From Bernardetiaceae bacterium (GTDB lineage: Bacteria > Bacteroidota > Bacteroidia > Cytophagales > Thermoflexibacteraceae): a DNA stretch of 33,342 nucleotides. The notes below the pieces were generated by a model. The model saw only the letters and a list, made by a program, of their open reading frames with translations. It was not told the origin of the DNA and ran no database searches. Of this stretch, positions 7,399 through 14,578 are shown in pieces. The position numbers were made by a program, and so were the translations under genes. Location: assembly GCA_025454895.1 (NCBI GenBank), contig JALONO010000018.1, positions 1 through 33,342 of the forward strand. The letters are read 5' to 3'. How positions within the stretch are numbered: position 1 is the first letter of the stretch; each line of letters starts with the position of its first letter.

Positions 7399-7494
7399 GA
7401 TTGCATGATTGCATGATTGCATGATTGCATGATTGCATGATTGCATGATTGCATGATTGCATGATTGCATGATTGCATGATTGCATGATTGCAT
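7399..7494. repeat. Octamer tandem repeat, 12 perfect copies of GATTGCAT
   Basis: GATTGCAT is repeated exactly 12 times without a single mismatch (96 bp), flanked by partial units. The period of 8 is not a multiple of 3, and the open frames across it are artefacts of an 8-residue cycle. The array lies 41 bp upstream of the aminotransferase ATG on the minus strand, roughly -42 to -137. A -7-like TATCTTCG occurs between array and start, so the array may cover or adjoin the promoter. Perfect short-period arrays of this size are prone to slipped-strand length change. Confidence 0.95.
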
Positions 7495-7630
7495 GTTTTT
7501 TGTTTTAGGGGACGAAAGGGCCAGGTCTTCAGCTTCGCGCACCCGGCCGATCCCTGCCATTTTTGACGACGTGGAATGGTGGGCCATTTGTACCCAACTT
7601 GGCCCGATAAAAAGCCAAAGATACCTTAGT

Positions 7631-7727
7631 GGCTTTGCGACTTTGCGGAAAACCAACTTAGCGTCTCCGTGCCTTTGCGAGAAACCACCTATGCGACTTT
7701 GCGGCTTTGCGAGAGATATTTTTGAAC
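7631..7727 (+). repeat. Dispersed heptad-type repeat, copy 2 (extended)
   Basis: The stretch contains repeated CTTTGCG and CTTTGCGA/G heptads interrupted by short spacers (GGCTTTGCGACTTTGCGG, then GCCTTTGCGAG, then ACTTTGCGGCTTTGCGAG). It ends in ATATTTTTGAAC. The last 32 bases (7696-7727) match 2978-3009 in 30 positions. It is noncoding and lies just past the 3' end of the minus-strand glycosyltransferase gene. Like copy 1 it terminates in TATTTTTG, identical to the -7 promoter box. Confidence 0.7.
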
Positions 7728-7748
7728 CGGGGTGAAATCCCACCCCCG

Positions 7749-9521
7749 CTACTCCGGTCGCCCTCCCGGTACAAAGGCCACCAAATACACCCGGTTGGTT
7801 ACTTGCAGGCGGGTGGCCGGGTTCAAAAACTCGGGCGTAAGCTGGGTTACGTGCCACTTATCGAACCCCCGCAAAATGGTTACCTGGCCCCGCTGTTTCA
7901 TCTCGGCCAGGCCCTGCTCGTCGAGGTAGAGCCAGGCGGGCCGTCCCCCCACGGCGGCCAGCAGACTGTCGGGGTGGGTGTACAGGGGCCGCTCGTCGCC
8001 GCTGTAAAAATCGACCGTGTTGGGGAAAATGTCCTTGCCGTCGCCGCTAATCCGGTGCAGCATAAAAAACCGGTTGAGCGGAAAGTCGGTTTGCCGGGCC
8101 AGGTACTTGCCCAGCACGCTGCCCGCTTGGTATTGCACCAGTTGCGGGTAAAAATGCGCGTTGAGCATCAAGTATAGTGTTAAAATGGAGGTTACTGACG
8201 GCAAAATGAGCCGCTGGAACCGGGTTTGGCCCTTAAAACCCAAGTATAAGGTGGCCAGTAGGCCCAGCATCATCACTGCCCAGAGGGCCGCGTTGGCCAG
8301 CGGGAACATCCACAGGGCCACCGCCAGCCCCACGGCCCAAATAATGACAACGTGTAGCCACTGCAAGCCAAAGGCCACCCGCAGCCACGCCCGGTGGCCG
8401 GGGCGCGCGAGCAACCCGTGTACGTAATGCGCGCAAAAAACCGAGCTGAGCGGGATCACGATGTTGATATAATGGGGCAACTTATACTGCGACATCGACA
8501 AAGCCACAAACGGCAATAGAAACCCGCCCAGCGTAAGGTATTCCGGCGGGTTGGTTAGGCGATTTTTCTCTTCTTTATTCTCCTTATTAACAATAGATGA
8601 GCCGAACCACTGCCGCCAAACTTGCCGCCCGGTATTGGTCAGTAAGTGGCCGAAAGCCAGCACCGTGAGCAGCCCCCAGGGCAGCACGCTCCACAGGTAG
8701 GTATGCACAAAAAAGAACGGGTCGCTGTCGTCTTTCCACACGTTTTCGCCGGTGAGGCGGCCAAAACTTTGTTTCCAAAAAAAGAAATACAGCCCCGAGG
8801 TATTGCGCTCGCCCTCGATCAGTTTCTGGGGCTGGGCATCAAACTGGGTGTAGAGGCCCACGCCCATGGGCAGCAGTACCACGGCCGCCACCCCCACGGC
8901 CACCAGCCATTGCCAGCGGAACAACTGCCGCCATTGCTGCCCCAGCCCCAAGTGCGTGCCCAGGGCCAAGGCGCAGATCATGAACCCAATGGGGCCTTTG
9001 GCCAGCATGGCCAGGCCCACGCCCAGCCCGCCCAGCAACAGGTGGCCCCAGTGTTGGGTTTGCAGGTAGGCGGCCAATTGCCACAGGGCAAACACGGCCC
9101 AGCCCATTAGCATGGTATCGGTGCGCACGTCGTGGTTGGCCAGCAGCACGCTGTACGAGGTGCCCGCCATCAGCGCGGCCAGGTAGGCGGTTTTTTGGGG
9201 GTAGAACAGCCGGGCCAGCCGATAAGTGGCGTACAGGCCCAACCCGCACACCAGCACGGGCACCAGCCGATAGGTGAAATTGCCGGGGCCAAACAGGTTG
9301 AACACCAGGGCCGACACCCAAAACAGCAGCGGGGGTTTGTCCAAATAATCTTGCCCCCGGTGGTAAACTTCCAAGTAGCTGCCGGTTTGAGCCATCTCCA
9401 GGCCAATGGAAGCGTACTGGGCTTCGTCGATGTCCATCACGTCGATGAACATCCCGGCCAGGCACACGATGGCCAGGGCCACAAACGGCCCGTATTCTTT
9501 TACATAAGGGGGTAGCAGCAT
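7749..9521 (-). CDS. ArnT/PMT-like membrane glycosyltransferase (GT39/GT83 type)
   Basis: A 590-residue polytopic inner-membrane glycosyltransferase that would move a sugar from a polyprenyl-phosphate carrier to a lipid or protein acceptor on the periplasmic side. The first periplasmic loop holds the family motif VMDIDEAQYASIG (D30/D32-E33), followed by the GQDYLDKPPLLFW segment also characteristic of ArnT-like enzymes. About ten or more hydrophobic segments follow, then a soluble C-terminal part (about residue 490 on) with HRISGDGKDIFPNTVDFYSG. The start ATG at 9521 is 3 nt after the stop of the upstream GT2 gene, so the two form an operon. The partner probably makes the lipid-linked sugar used here. 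Sugar and acceptor are unknown. Confidence 0.88.
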   Translation of the reverse strand: MLLPPYVKEYGPFVALAIVCLAGMFIDVMDIDEAQYASIGLEMAQTGSYLEVYHRGQDYLDKPPLLFWVSALVFNLFGPGNFTYRLVPVLVCGLGLYATYRLARLFYPQKTAYLAALMAGTSYSVLLANHDVRTDTMLMGWAVFALWQLAAYLQTQHWGHLLLGGLGVGLAMLAKGPIGFMICALALGTHLGLGQQWRQLFRWQWLVAVGVAAVVLLPMGVGLYTQFDAQPQKLIEGERNTSGLYFFFWKQSFGRLTGENVWKDDSDPFFFVHTYLWSVLPWGLLTVLAFGHLLTNTGRQVWRQWFGSSIVNKENKEEKNRLTNPPEYLTLGGFLLPFVALSMSQYKLPHYINIVIPLSSVFCAHYVHGLLARPGHRAWLRVAFGLQWLHVVIIWAVGLAVALWMFPLANAALWAVMMLGLLATLYLGFKGQTRFQRLILPSVTSILTLYLMLNAHFYPQLVQYQAGSVLGKYLARQTDFPLNRFFMLHRISGDGKDIFPNTVDFYSGDERPLYTHPDSLLAAVGGRPAWLYLDEQGLAEMKQRGQVTILRGFDKWHVTQLTPEFLNPATRLQVTNRVYLVAFVPGGRPE

Positions 9522-9524
9522 GGC

Positions 9525-10238
9525 CTAGGCAAACAAATTGTACTTCAAAATACAGTAAATGGCCCTAAAACCGTCTTTCCAGCCAATTTTTTTGCCCTCG
9601 GCGTAGGTGCGGCCGTAGTACGAAATCCCTACTTCGTAAATGCGGATGTTGGGCACGCGGGCCACCCGGGCGGTTACCTCCGGCTCAAACCCAAAACGTT
9701 TCTCGCGCAAGGGCAGGGCCTGCACCACTTCCCGTTTAAACAATTTATAGCACGTTTCCATGTCGGTCAAGTTCAGGTTGGTGAACATGTTCGATAAAAA
9801 AGTGAGGAACTTGTTGCCGATGGTGTGCCAAAAAAACAAAATGCGGTGGGGGTTGCCGCCCATAAACCGCGAGCCGTACACCACGTCGGCCACGCCGTTG
9901 AGGGCCGGGGCCAGCAGCAGGCCATACTCCGCCGGATCGTACTCTAAATCAGCATCTTGGACGATCACCCAGTCGCCCTGGGCCTGGGCAATGCCCGTGT
10001 GCAGGGCCGCGCCCTTGCCTTGGTTTACCACGTGGCGGTGCAGTTGCAACGGAAAATCCGGGTGCTGGGCCTGGTAACGGGCCAGGGCGGCCTGGGTGTC
10101 ATCTTTGGAGCAATCGTCCACCACAATCACCTCTTTGCCCACCCCGGCGGGTAGTTCTCCCGTTCTAATTTTATCCAAAATAAGATGGATGGTGCGCCCC
10201 TCGTTGTAAGCAGGGATGACGATGGATAACGTGGTCAT
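9525..10238 (-). CDS. GT2 family glycosyltransferase (polyprenyl-phosphate sugar synthase-like)
   Basis: A 237-residue GT-A enzyme resembling dolichol-phosphate mannosyltransferase. It shows [13 protein letters not shown] at the N-terminus, [12 protein letters not shown] (D41/D42), [12 protein letters not shown], the metal-binding [10 protein letters not shown] (D95/D97), YGSRFMGG, and [24 protein letters not shown] and [17 protein letters not shown] near the C-terminus are typical of the DPM1/undecaprenyl-phosphate sugar synthase group. There is no C-terminal membrane anchor beyond a short hydrophobic tail. The ATG at 10238 (MTTLSIVIP) is preferred to one 18 nt upstream. It is followed after 3 nt by the ArnT-like gene, consistent with making its lipid-linked donor. 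A one-mismatch -7 box (TAACCTTG) lies at 10276-10283. Confidence 0.88.
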   Translation of the reverse strand: MTTLSIVIPAYNEGRTIHLILDKIRTGELPAGVGKEVIVVDDCSKDDTQAALARYQAQHPDFPLQLHRHVVNQGKGAALHTGIAQAQGDWVIVQDADLEYDPAEYGLLLAPALNGVADVVYGSRFMGGNPHRILFFWHTIGNKFLTFLSNMFTNLNLTDMETCYKLFKREVVQALPLREKRFGFEPEVTARVARVPNIRIYEVGISYYGRTYAEGKKIGWKDGFRAIYCILKYNLFA

Positions 10239-10391
10239 AAATAGCATGGCGGGCACAATACCGGCTTACCCACCGCAAGGTTAAGCCAGTTTGCCCTGAT
10301 AGCGCGGCCCGGGTGCCAAAAACTGCGGCCCGGTTCGTTGCGATTGCGCCGAATAAACCCCAATTTGGGCCACCTAAAACCTTCACCAATC

Positions 10392-11270
10392 ATGCATACC
10401 GAACCCATGCTGCGCCCCGGCGCCTTAAAAGGAAAAACCATCATCGTTACCGGCGGGGGCACCGGCCTGGGCCGCTCCATGACCCAGTATTTTCTGGAAC
10501 TGGGGGCCAACGTAACCATCGCCAGCCGCAAACTGGACGTGCTCCAAGCCACCGCCAACGAGTTAATGGCCCAAACCGGCGGCCAAGTGCTGGCCGTCGA
10601 CTGCGACGTGCGCGACTACGCGCAGGTGGAAAAAACCCTGGCTGCCACTGTGGAGCGGTTCGGGGCCGTGCATGGCCTGCTCAACAACGCGGCGGGCAAC
10701 TTTATTAGCCCCACCGAGCGGCTGAGCCACAAAGCGTTTGATGTGGTGGTGGGCATTGTGCTGCAAGGCAGCTACAACTGCACCCTGGCCCTGGGCAAAC
10801 ACTGGATCGCGCAGCAGCAGCCCGGCACCATCCTCAACATTGTTACCACCTACGCCTGGACCGGCTCGGGCTACGTGGTGCCCTCGGCCTGCGCCAAGGC
10901 CGGGGTGCTGGCCCTCACCCGCTCGCTGGCCGTGGAGTGGGCCAAGTACGGCATCCGGTCCAACGCCATCGCGCCGGGGCCATTCCCCACCAAAGGGGCC
11001 TGGGACCGCCTGTTCCCCGAAGCCCTGCACGGCCAGTTAGACGTGGCCCAGCGCGTGCCCCTCAAGCGGGTGGGCCACCATCAAGAACTGGCCAACCTGG
11101 CCGCCTACCTCATGAGCGACTACAGTGCCTACCTGAACGGCGAGGTGGTAACCATCGACGGCGGCGAGTGGCTGAGCGGGGCGGGCGAGTTCAGTTTCCT
11201 GGAAACCCTCACCCCCGACATGTGGGATCAGGTGGAGCGCGCCGTGCGCGGAGCTAGTAAAAAAAGCTGA
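10392..11270 (+). CDS. SDR oxidoreductase, 2,4-dienoyl-CoA reductase-like
   Basis: A 292-residue short-chain dehydrogenase that probably reduces 2,4-dienoyl-CoA with NADPH during oxidation of unsaturated fatty acids. The Rossmann motif VTGGGTGLGRSM (20-30) and NNAAGNF (98-104) are clear. The classical YxxxK reads SACAK, lacking the tyrosine. Instead Y154 in the VTTY segment and K169 are 15 apart, the same spacing as the Tyr/Lys pair I recall for the mammalian DECR family. GSGYVVPSACAKAG and GPFPTKGAWDRL also fit DECR. The ATG at 10392 is chosen over 10338 because the earlier start adds an Arg/Pro-rich tail without family character. It is transcribed alone, divergent from the glycosyltransferase operon. 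Confidence 0.85.
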   Translation: MHTEPMLRPGALKGKTIIVTGGGTGLGRSMTQYFLELGANVTIASRKLDVLQATANELMAQTGGQVLAVDCDVRDYAQVEKTLAATVERFGAVHGLLNNAAGNFISPTERLSHKAFDVVVGIVLQGSYNCTLALGKHWIAQQQPGTILNIVTTYAWTGSGYVVPSACAKAGVLALTRSLAVEWAKYGIRSNAIAPGPFPTKGAWDRLFPEALHGQLDVAQRVPLKRVGHHQELANLAAYLMSDYSAYLNGEVVTIDGGEWLSGAGEFSFLETLTPDMWDQVERAVRGASKKS

Positions 11271-11290
11271 CCGGGAAAGTAACTTGTTTT

Positions 11291-11330
11291 CCCCCGTGGT
11301 GTCAGTTTCTCAAAACCGACACCACGGGGG
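11291..11330. terminator. Hairpin between convergent genes; palindromic repeat copy i
   Basis: CCCCCGTGGTGTC (11291-11303) pairs perfectly with GACACCACGGGGG (11318-11330) around a loop containing TTTCTCAAAA. It sits between the SDR stop (11270) and the convergent zinc-ribbon gene stop (11353), so a bidirectional terminator role is likely. On the minus strand the stem is followed by a run of A's, and on the plus strand by no T-tract, so it is not a textbook terminator. The inner 30 bp (11296-11325) belong to the dispersed palindrome family seen again at 12356, 14396, 14579 and 14615. Confidence 0.7.
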
Positions 11331-11352
11331 CAGTGGCCAACCCGTCCCGTAA

Positions 11353-12330
11353 TCAGTCGCCGCTCAACCAAGTGAGCAGGCCGACCCCTAAAAAGCCCAG
11401 GGTGAATAACCAGGTCAAAAAGTAAAGATTGAACCGAAGGTCTGCCCACTTTTCGCGGTAGGCCGCCATGGCGGTACGGAGAGAAAACCGGGCTGCTTGC
11501 CGGGCTTGGTTGACCTGGTTTTGGGCCTGCCACACCAGCTTGGCCCTAAAAGTCTCGGTGCCACAGTAGCCGCACAGGGTGGCCAACGCCTCCGGGGCGT
11601 ACTCGATGCCCCCGCCGCATTGGGGGCAGTTGGTCGCTTCGGCGGGTAGCGGCTGGCTTGGTTGGTCGGTGGTGGGCAGGGCCTTGCGCAGTTGGGGCTG
11701 CCACAACCCAGCAGCCAGGGGCAGGGCGAACAGCCATACCAAAAAGGCGAGGCCACCACCCCAGGTCAACGCTTCGGTTACCACCGGGTGATCGCCTAGC
11801 CAGCGGGCGAAGGTAGCTTCTTGGGCTTGCTGCTCGGCGGTTTGCCAAGCATCGGCCGTGAGGGCCAGGCCCGCCCAAAGCCATAGCCAGGCCCAGGCCG
11901 CCCAAAGGCCCCACTGCACCGGGCGCAGCACCCAAAACTGGGCCTGGTGCCAAAACCGTTCGGCCGCTTGCAACTCGACCAGCAATTGGCGGCGGGTAGT
12001 AAATAATTGGCCATAGGCAGCCGGCACGGGCTGGTCGGTGCCGCAACTGGTGCAGCGCATGGCCGTTTGGGCCAGGGCCAGCCCGCCCCCGCACTGTGGG
12101 CAATTGAGCGGTTGGAGCCGGGGCGGCTCCTCGGCTGCCGGGGTAGTGCCCAGTTTAGCCGGGGGTGGTTGGGGCTTTTTAATGCCCGGCCCGGCTTGCC
12201 AAGCGCGCACCATTTGCCATAAACTTACGCCCAGCACGGCCCCGTAGGCCACTGTTAGCAAAATCAAAGTTCCGTAAACCAAGTACACCATCCTTAACGT
12301 GAGGTTGGGCCACCTTAGCTGGTAGCCCAT
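11353..12330 (-). CDS. Membrane protein with two zinc ribbons, unknown function
   Basis: I do not recognise this 325-residue family. Predicted membrane segments lie at about 16-38, 138-158, 189-209 and 301-321. Two Cys4 zinc-ribbon-like knuckles are present, each opening with NCPQCGGG: C77/C80 with C93/C96 (MRCTSCGTD), and C235/C238 with C253/C256 (LCGYCGTET). Each knuckle lies in a soluble loop before a segment rich in Gln, Ala and Trp. The duplicated layout suggests internal duplication of a ribbon-helix-membrane unit. The ATG at 12330 is used; ATG at 12291 would shorten the N-terminus but keep the first membrane helix. It is divergent from the ECF sigma operon, and palindromic repeats lie at both ends. 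Confidence 0.75.
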   Translation of the reverse strand: MGYQLRWPNLTLRMVYLVYGTLILLTVAYGAVLGVSLWQMVRAWQAGPGIKKPQPPPAKLGTTPAAEEPPRLQPLNCPQCGGGLALAQTAMRCTSCGTDQPVPAAYGQLFTTRRQLLVELQAAERFWHQAQFWVLRPVQWGLWAAWAWLWLWAGLALTADAWQTAEQQAQEATFARWLGDHPVVTEALTWGGGLAFLVWLFALPLAAGLWQPQLRKALPTTDQPSQPLPAEATNCPQCGGGIEYAPEALATLCGYCGTETFRAKLVWQAQNQVNQARQAARFSLRTAMAAYREKWADLRFNLYFLTWLFTLGFLGVGLLTWLSGD

Positions 12331-12355
12331 TTAAATGATCAATCAACTTGCTAGC

Positions 12356-12385
12356 GTCAAGCCAATTTCTCAAAACTGGCTCCAC
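12356..12385. repeat. 30-bp palindromic repeat, copy ii
   Basis: The core GCCAATTTCTCAAAACTGGC (12361-12380) is an imperfect palindrome with the same TTTCTCAAAA centre as the copies at 11296, 14396, 14579 and 14615. Here the paired arms are GCCA/TGGC. It lies 26 bp upstream of the zinc-ribbon gene start on the minus strand. It is the only clear copy at the 5' side of a gene rather than between convergent ends. Confidence 0.7.
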
Positions 12386-12732
12386 CAATTTTTTAGCCGC
12401 CTTACCCGATAGCCCCATTCATTTAGACAATCAAACAAGTTATTGAGATAGCAGATGCCCAACCACCTACCATCCCATAGCTCCTGCTTTCCCCAGACCA
12501 AGCCATCTTGGTCGGCAGGCGGCCAAATTAGCAATTTTTCTCTCTATCTATTTGATTGTCAAATATTTATTTTGATTTTCGGCCGGATTTACCAGTATTT
12601 TTGGCCGAGCCGGGCCGCCGTTCGCTCCGGTCAAGGTGGGCCAGGCCTAATTCCCGGCTTAAAATTTTCAAAAATTGCCTCGGTTAGGGTTACTTCGCCT
12701 TTTGGAAACGTATTAAAAGAAGTCAGCCATTG
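12386..12732. other. Divergent intergenic region and leader of the ECF sigma operon
   Basis: This noncoding stretch is A+T-rich in the middle. It holds a small hairpin, GACCAAG/CTTGGTC with a CCAT loop (12496-12513), and the promoter at 12571-12603. The predicted leader from that promoter to the sigma ATG is about 125 nt. A 92-codon open frame crosses it, but its composition is unlike the neighbouring genes and I do not call it. Confidence 0.55.
12571..12603 (+). promoter_or_regulatory. Housekeeping promoter of the ECF sigma operon
   Basis: TTTG at 12571-12574 and TATTTTTG at 12596-12603 match the Bacteroidota -33 and -7 elements exactly, with a 21-nt spacer. The same spacing is seen before bamD. 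It drives the sigma/protease pair and implies transcription by the primary sigma factor. I see no GGAAC-type autoregulatory ECF promoter with a correctly spaced -10 element, though such motifs are lineage-specific and could be missed. Confidence 0.65.
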
Positions 12733-13296
12733 ATGAAGCCAGCCGCCATTGCCACCGAAGCCGATTTCGTGAATGCACTGCGTGAGGGCGACCGGGGGCT
12801 GATGAACCGCCTTTACCGGCTGCATTTTCCGATGGTGTTGCACCTCATCACGAGCAACAACGGCAGCGAGGCCGAAGCCAAGGATGTGTACCAAGAGGCG
12901 TACATTGTACTCTACGAAAACCTGCAAAAGCCTGATTTTGAGCTAAAATGCAAAATCAAAACCTACCTCTACTCCGTAAGTAGGCGGCTGTGGCTCAAGC
13001 GGCTCGATAAAAAAAAGAGCCATACCAGCCTGCATGATTTTGAAGAATACCTGCCCCTGGTGGACGACGATGGTTCCCTGGCCGAGGCCCGGTTCAACCT
13101 CATCAACCACGCCATGAACAAACTGGGCGAGCCTTGCCGCTCCATTTTGGAAGATTACTACCTCAACGACCTGAGTATGGCCCAAATTGCCGACAAAATG
13201 GGCTATACCAACGCCGACAATGCCAAAACGCAGAAGTACAAGTGTTTTAACCGATTAAAGAAGATACTGGAGGGTTTGCAAAATGAAGACCAATGA
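12733..13296 (+). CDS. ECF-family RNA polymerase sigma factor
   Basis: A 187-residue sigma-70 protein with only regions 2 and 4. Region 2 (about 25-95) includes RLYRLHFPMVLHLI, the region 2.2-like AEAKDVYQEAYIVLYENL, and KIKTYLYSVSRRLWLKRL. After an acidic linker (LPLVDDDGS), region 4 holds MNKLGEPCRSILEDYYLNDLSM and the helix-turn-helix AQIADKMGYTN, then AKTQKYKCFNRLKKIL. This style of region 4 is common in Bacteroidota ECFs. ATG at 12733 is used rather than the TTG one codon earlier. Its 3' end overlaps the protease gene by 14 nt, implying translational coupling and a dedicated sigma/anti-sigma relationship. The regulon is unknown. Confidence 0.92.
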   Translation: MKPAAIATEADFVNALREGDRGLMNRLYRLHFPMVLHLITSNNGSEAEAKDVYQEAYIVLYENLQKPDFELKCKIKTYLYSVSRRLWLKRLDKKKSHTSLHDFEEYLPLVDDDGSLAEARFNLINHAMNKLGEPCRSILEDYYLNDLSMAQIADKMGYTNADNAKTQKYKCFNRLKKILEGLQNEDQ

Positions 13297-14377
13297 CGAC
13301 GCACTGATTGACGACTACCTACACCACCAACTTACCCCCGCCGAACGCCTTGCCTTTGAGGCCCGGCTGGCTCAGGAGCCCCAACTGGCCGCCCAGTTGG
13401 CCCAAACCCGACAAGTGGTGGCCGAGCTTCGGTTTTTGGGCCAACGCCAAAAAACCAGAGCCTTGCTGGATAGCTTCCATCAAGACCTGAACCCGGCCGA
13501 AGTGGACGCGGGCCTACGCCGCTATGCCCGCAGCTTTACCGTGCTGCGCCGCAAGTACCTGCCCACGGTGGCCGCCGCCGCCTCGGTGGCCGTGATCACG
13601 GTGTTCTCCATTTTGCTCATGCGCGACTACCTGCGCGGGGTCGAGAACAGCCTGCAAACCAGCTATCGCTCGCTGGCCCGCCAATTTGGCCAGATCAAAA
13701 AGAAACAAGAAGTACTACAAGACAGTATCGAAGCCGTGCGCAGCCGTGATGAGTATCTCAAACAAGGGGCTACCGGGTTTGCCATCTCGGCCGATGGCTA
13801 TCTGCTCACCAACTACCACCCCGTGGAAAAATCGGACTCGATATTTATTGAGTCGGTTACGCCCACTAACGAACGTTACCGGGTAGAACTGGTGTACGGC
13901 AACCGCGAAAGCGACGTGGCCTTGCTCAAGGTGGTGGACGAGAAATTCAAAGGTTTCAGCAAAATCCCCTATACGTTCAAGTCTAGCGGGGCCGACCTGG
14001 GCGAGGAGATATTCACCCTGGCCTACCCCCGCGACGAACTCGTGTACGGCGAAGGCTCGCTGAGTGCCCGCACCGGCTTCGAGGGCGACCAAGGGGCCTA
14101 CCAAGTGTCGATCCCGGTCAACCCCGGCAACAGCGGCAGCCCCGTATTTGATGCCCAGGGCAACCTCATTGGCCTCATCAAAGGCAAACAACTCGAGGCC
14201 GATGGCGTGGCCTTTGCCATCAAGTCGGCAGCGGTGCTGGAAATGATCGAGAAACTGCCCAGCGACACCCTGAAAAACCCGCTCAACCTGTCCCGGGCCA
14301 ATAAACTGGCCGGGCTAAAGCGCAGCCAACAAATCAAACGCATCGAGGAATTCGTGTTCCAAGTAAAGGTTTATTAG
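13283..14377 (+). CDS. Predicted anti-sigma / trypsin-like protease fusion, single-pass membrane protein
   Basis: The 364 residues read as three modules. Residues 1-92 are cytoplasmic; LIDDYLHHQLTPAERLAFEARLAQ resembles the N-terminal helix pair of Bacteroidota anti-sigma factors (the DYL..QLTPAER..FE pattern) and has no zinc-binding Cys. Residues 93-113 form one membrane helix (LPTVAAAASVAVITVFSILLM). Residues 114-160 form a charged coiled-coil-like linker, then an S1/HtrA-type protease domain: NYHPVEKSD (H179), GNRESDVALLKV (D211) and NPGNSGSPVFD (S284), so the catalytic triad is intact. There is no PDZ domain. The gene overlaps the ECF sigma gene by 14 nt. Likely role: holds the sigma factor at the membrane and is inactivated or self-cleaved upon an envelope signal. 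The domain order is seen; the mechanism is inference. Confidence 0.85.
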   Translation: MKTNDDALIDDYLHHQLTPAERLAFEARLAQEPQLAAQLAQTRQVVAELRFLGQRQKTRALLDSFHQDLNPAEVDAGLRRYARSFTVLRRKYLPTVAAAASVAVITVFSILLMRDYLRGVENSLQTSYRSLARQFGQIKKKQEVLQDSIEAVRSRDEYLKQGATGFAISADGYLLTNYHPVEKSDSIFIESVTPTNERYRVELVYGNRESDVALLKVVDEKFKGFSKIPYTFKSSGADLGEEIFTLAYPRDELVYGEGSLSARTGFEGDQGAYQVSIPVNPGNSGSPVFDAQGNLIGLIKGKQLEADGVAFAIKSAAVLEMIEKLPSDTLKNPLNLSRANKLAGLKRSQQIKRIEEFVFQVKVY

Positions 14378-14395
14378 TGGCATAGGGATACTTGT

Positions 14396-14425
14396 GTGGG
14401 ATTATTTTCTCAAAACTGACATTAG
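14396..14425. repeat. 30-bp palindromic repeat, degenerate copy
   Basis: Begins GTGGGATTAT and contains the invariant TTTCTCAAAACTGAC centre (14405-14420). The outer arms no longer pair well. It begins 19 bp after the protease stop codon. Confidence 0.55.
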
Positions 14426-14513
14426 GGAGTGGAATACCCCGCACTATCCCACCTCCGTTTACAGCAACTTAACCGCCCTGCTCAGGGCTTCTCACCTAAC
14501 CTATCGAACCCGT

Positions 14514-14545
14514 CAAGACCCGGCCATGCCGGGTCTTGGTGTTTT
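14514..14545 (+). terminator. Rho-independent terminator after the sigma/protease operon
   Basis: CAAGACCCGGC (14514-14524) and GCCGGGTCTTG (14528-14538) form a perfect 11-bp stem with a 3-nt loop, followed by GTGTTTT. It lies 137 nt past the protease stop codon on the same strand. The T-tract is short and interrupted, so efficiency is uncertain. Confidence 0.65.
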
Positions 14546-14578
14546 GGAGGGTGATGTCGCCAGTTTTGTATTTCTGCG

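Noticed and set aside
7399-7494. CRISPR array
   Set aside because: The repeat is 8 bp and contiguous without spacers; no cas gene is nearby.
7387-7857. Minus-strand open frame of 156 codons running through the octamer array, giving MQSCNHAI repeats
   Set aside because: An 8-bp period without a stop codon in any phase yields long frames automatically. The rest of the frame covers the heptad repeat and has no family character.
10392-11270. SDR taken as inactive because the YxxxK tyrosine is missing
   Set aside because: The DECR branch of SDRs uses a tyrosine 15 residues before the lysine, and Y154/K169 keep that spacing.
12455-12733. 92-codon open frame directly upstream of the ECF sigma gene
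   Set aside because: Its composition is unlike neighbouring genes, it covers the predicted promoter, and there is no recognisable domain.
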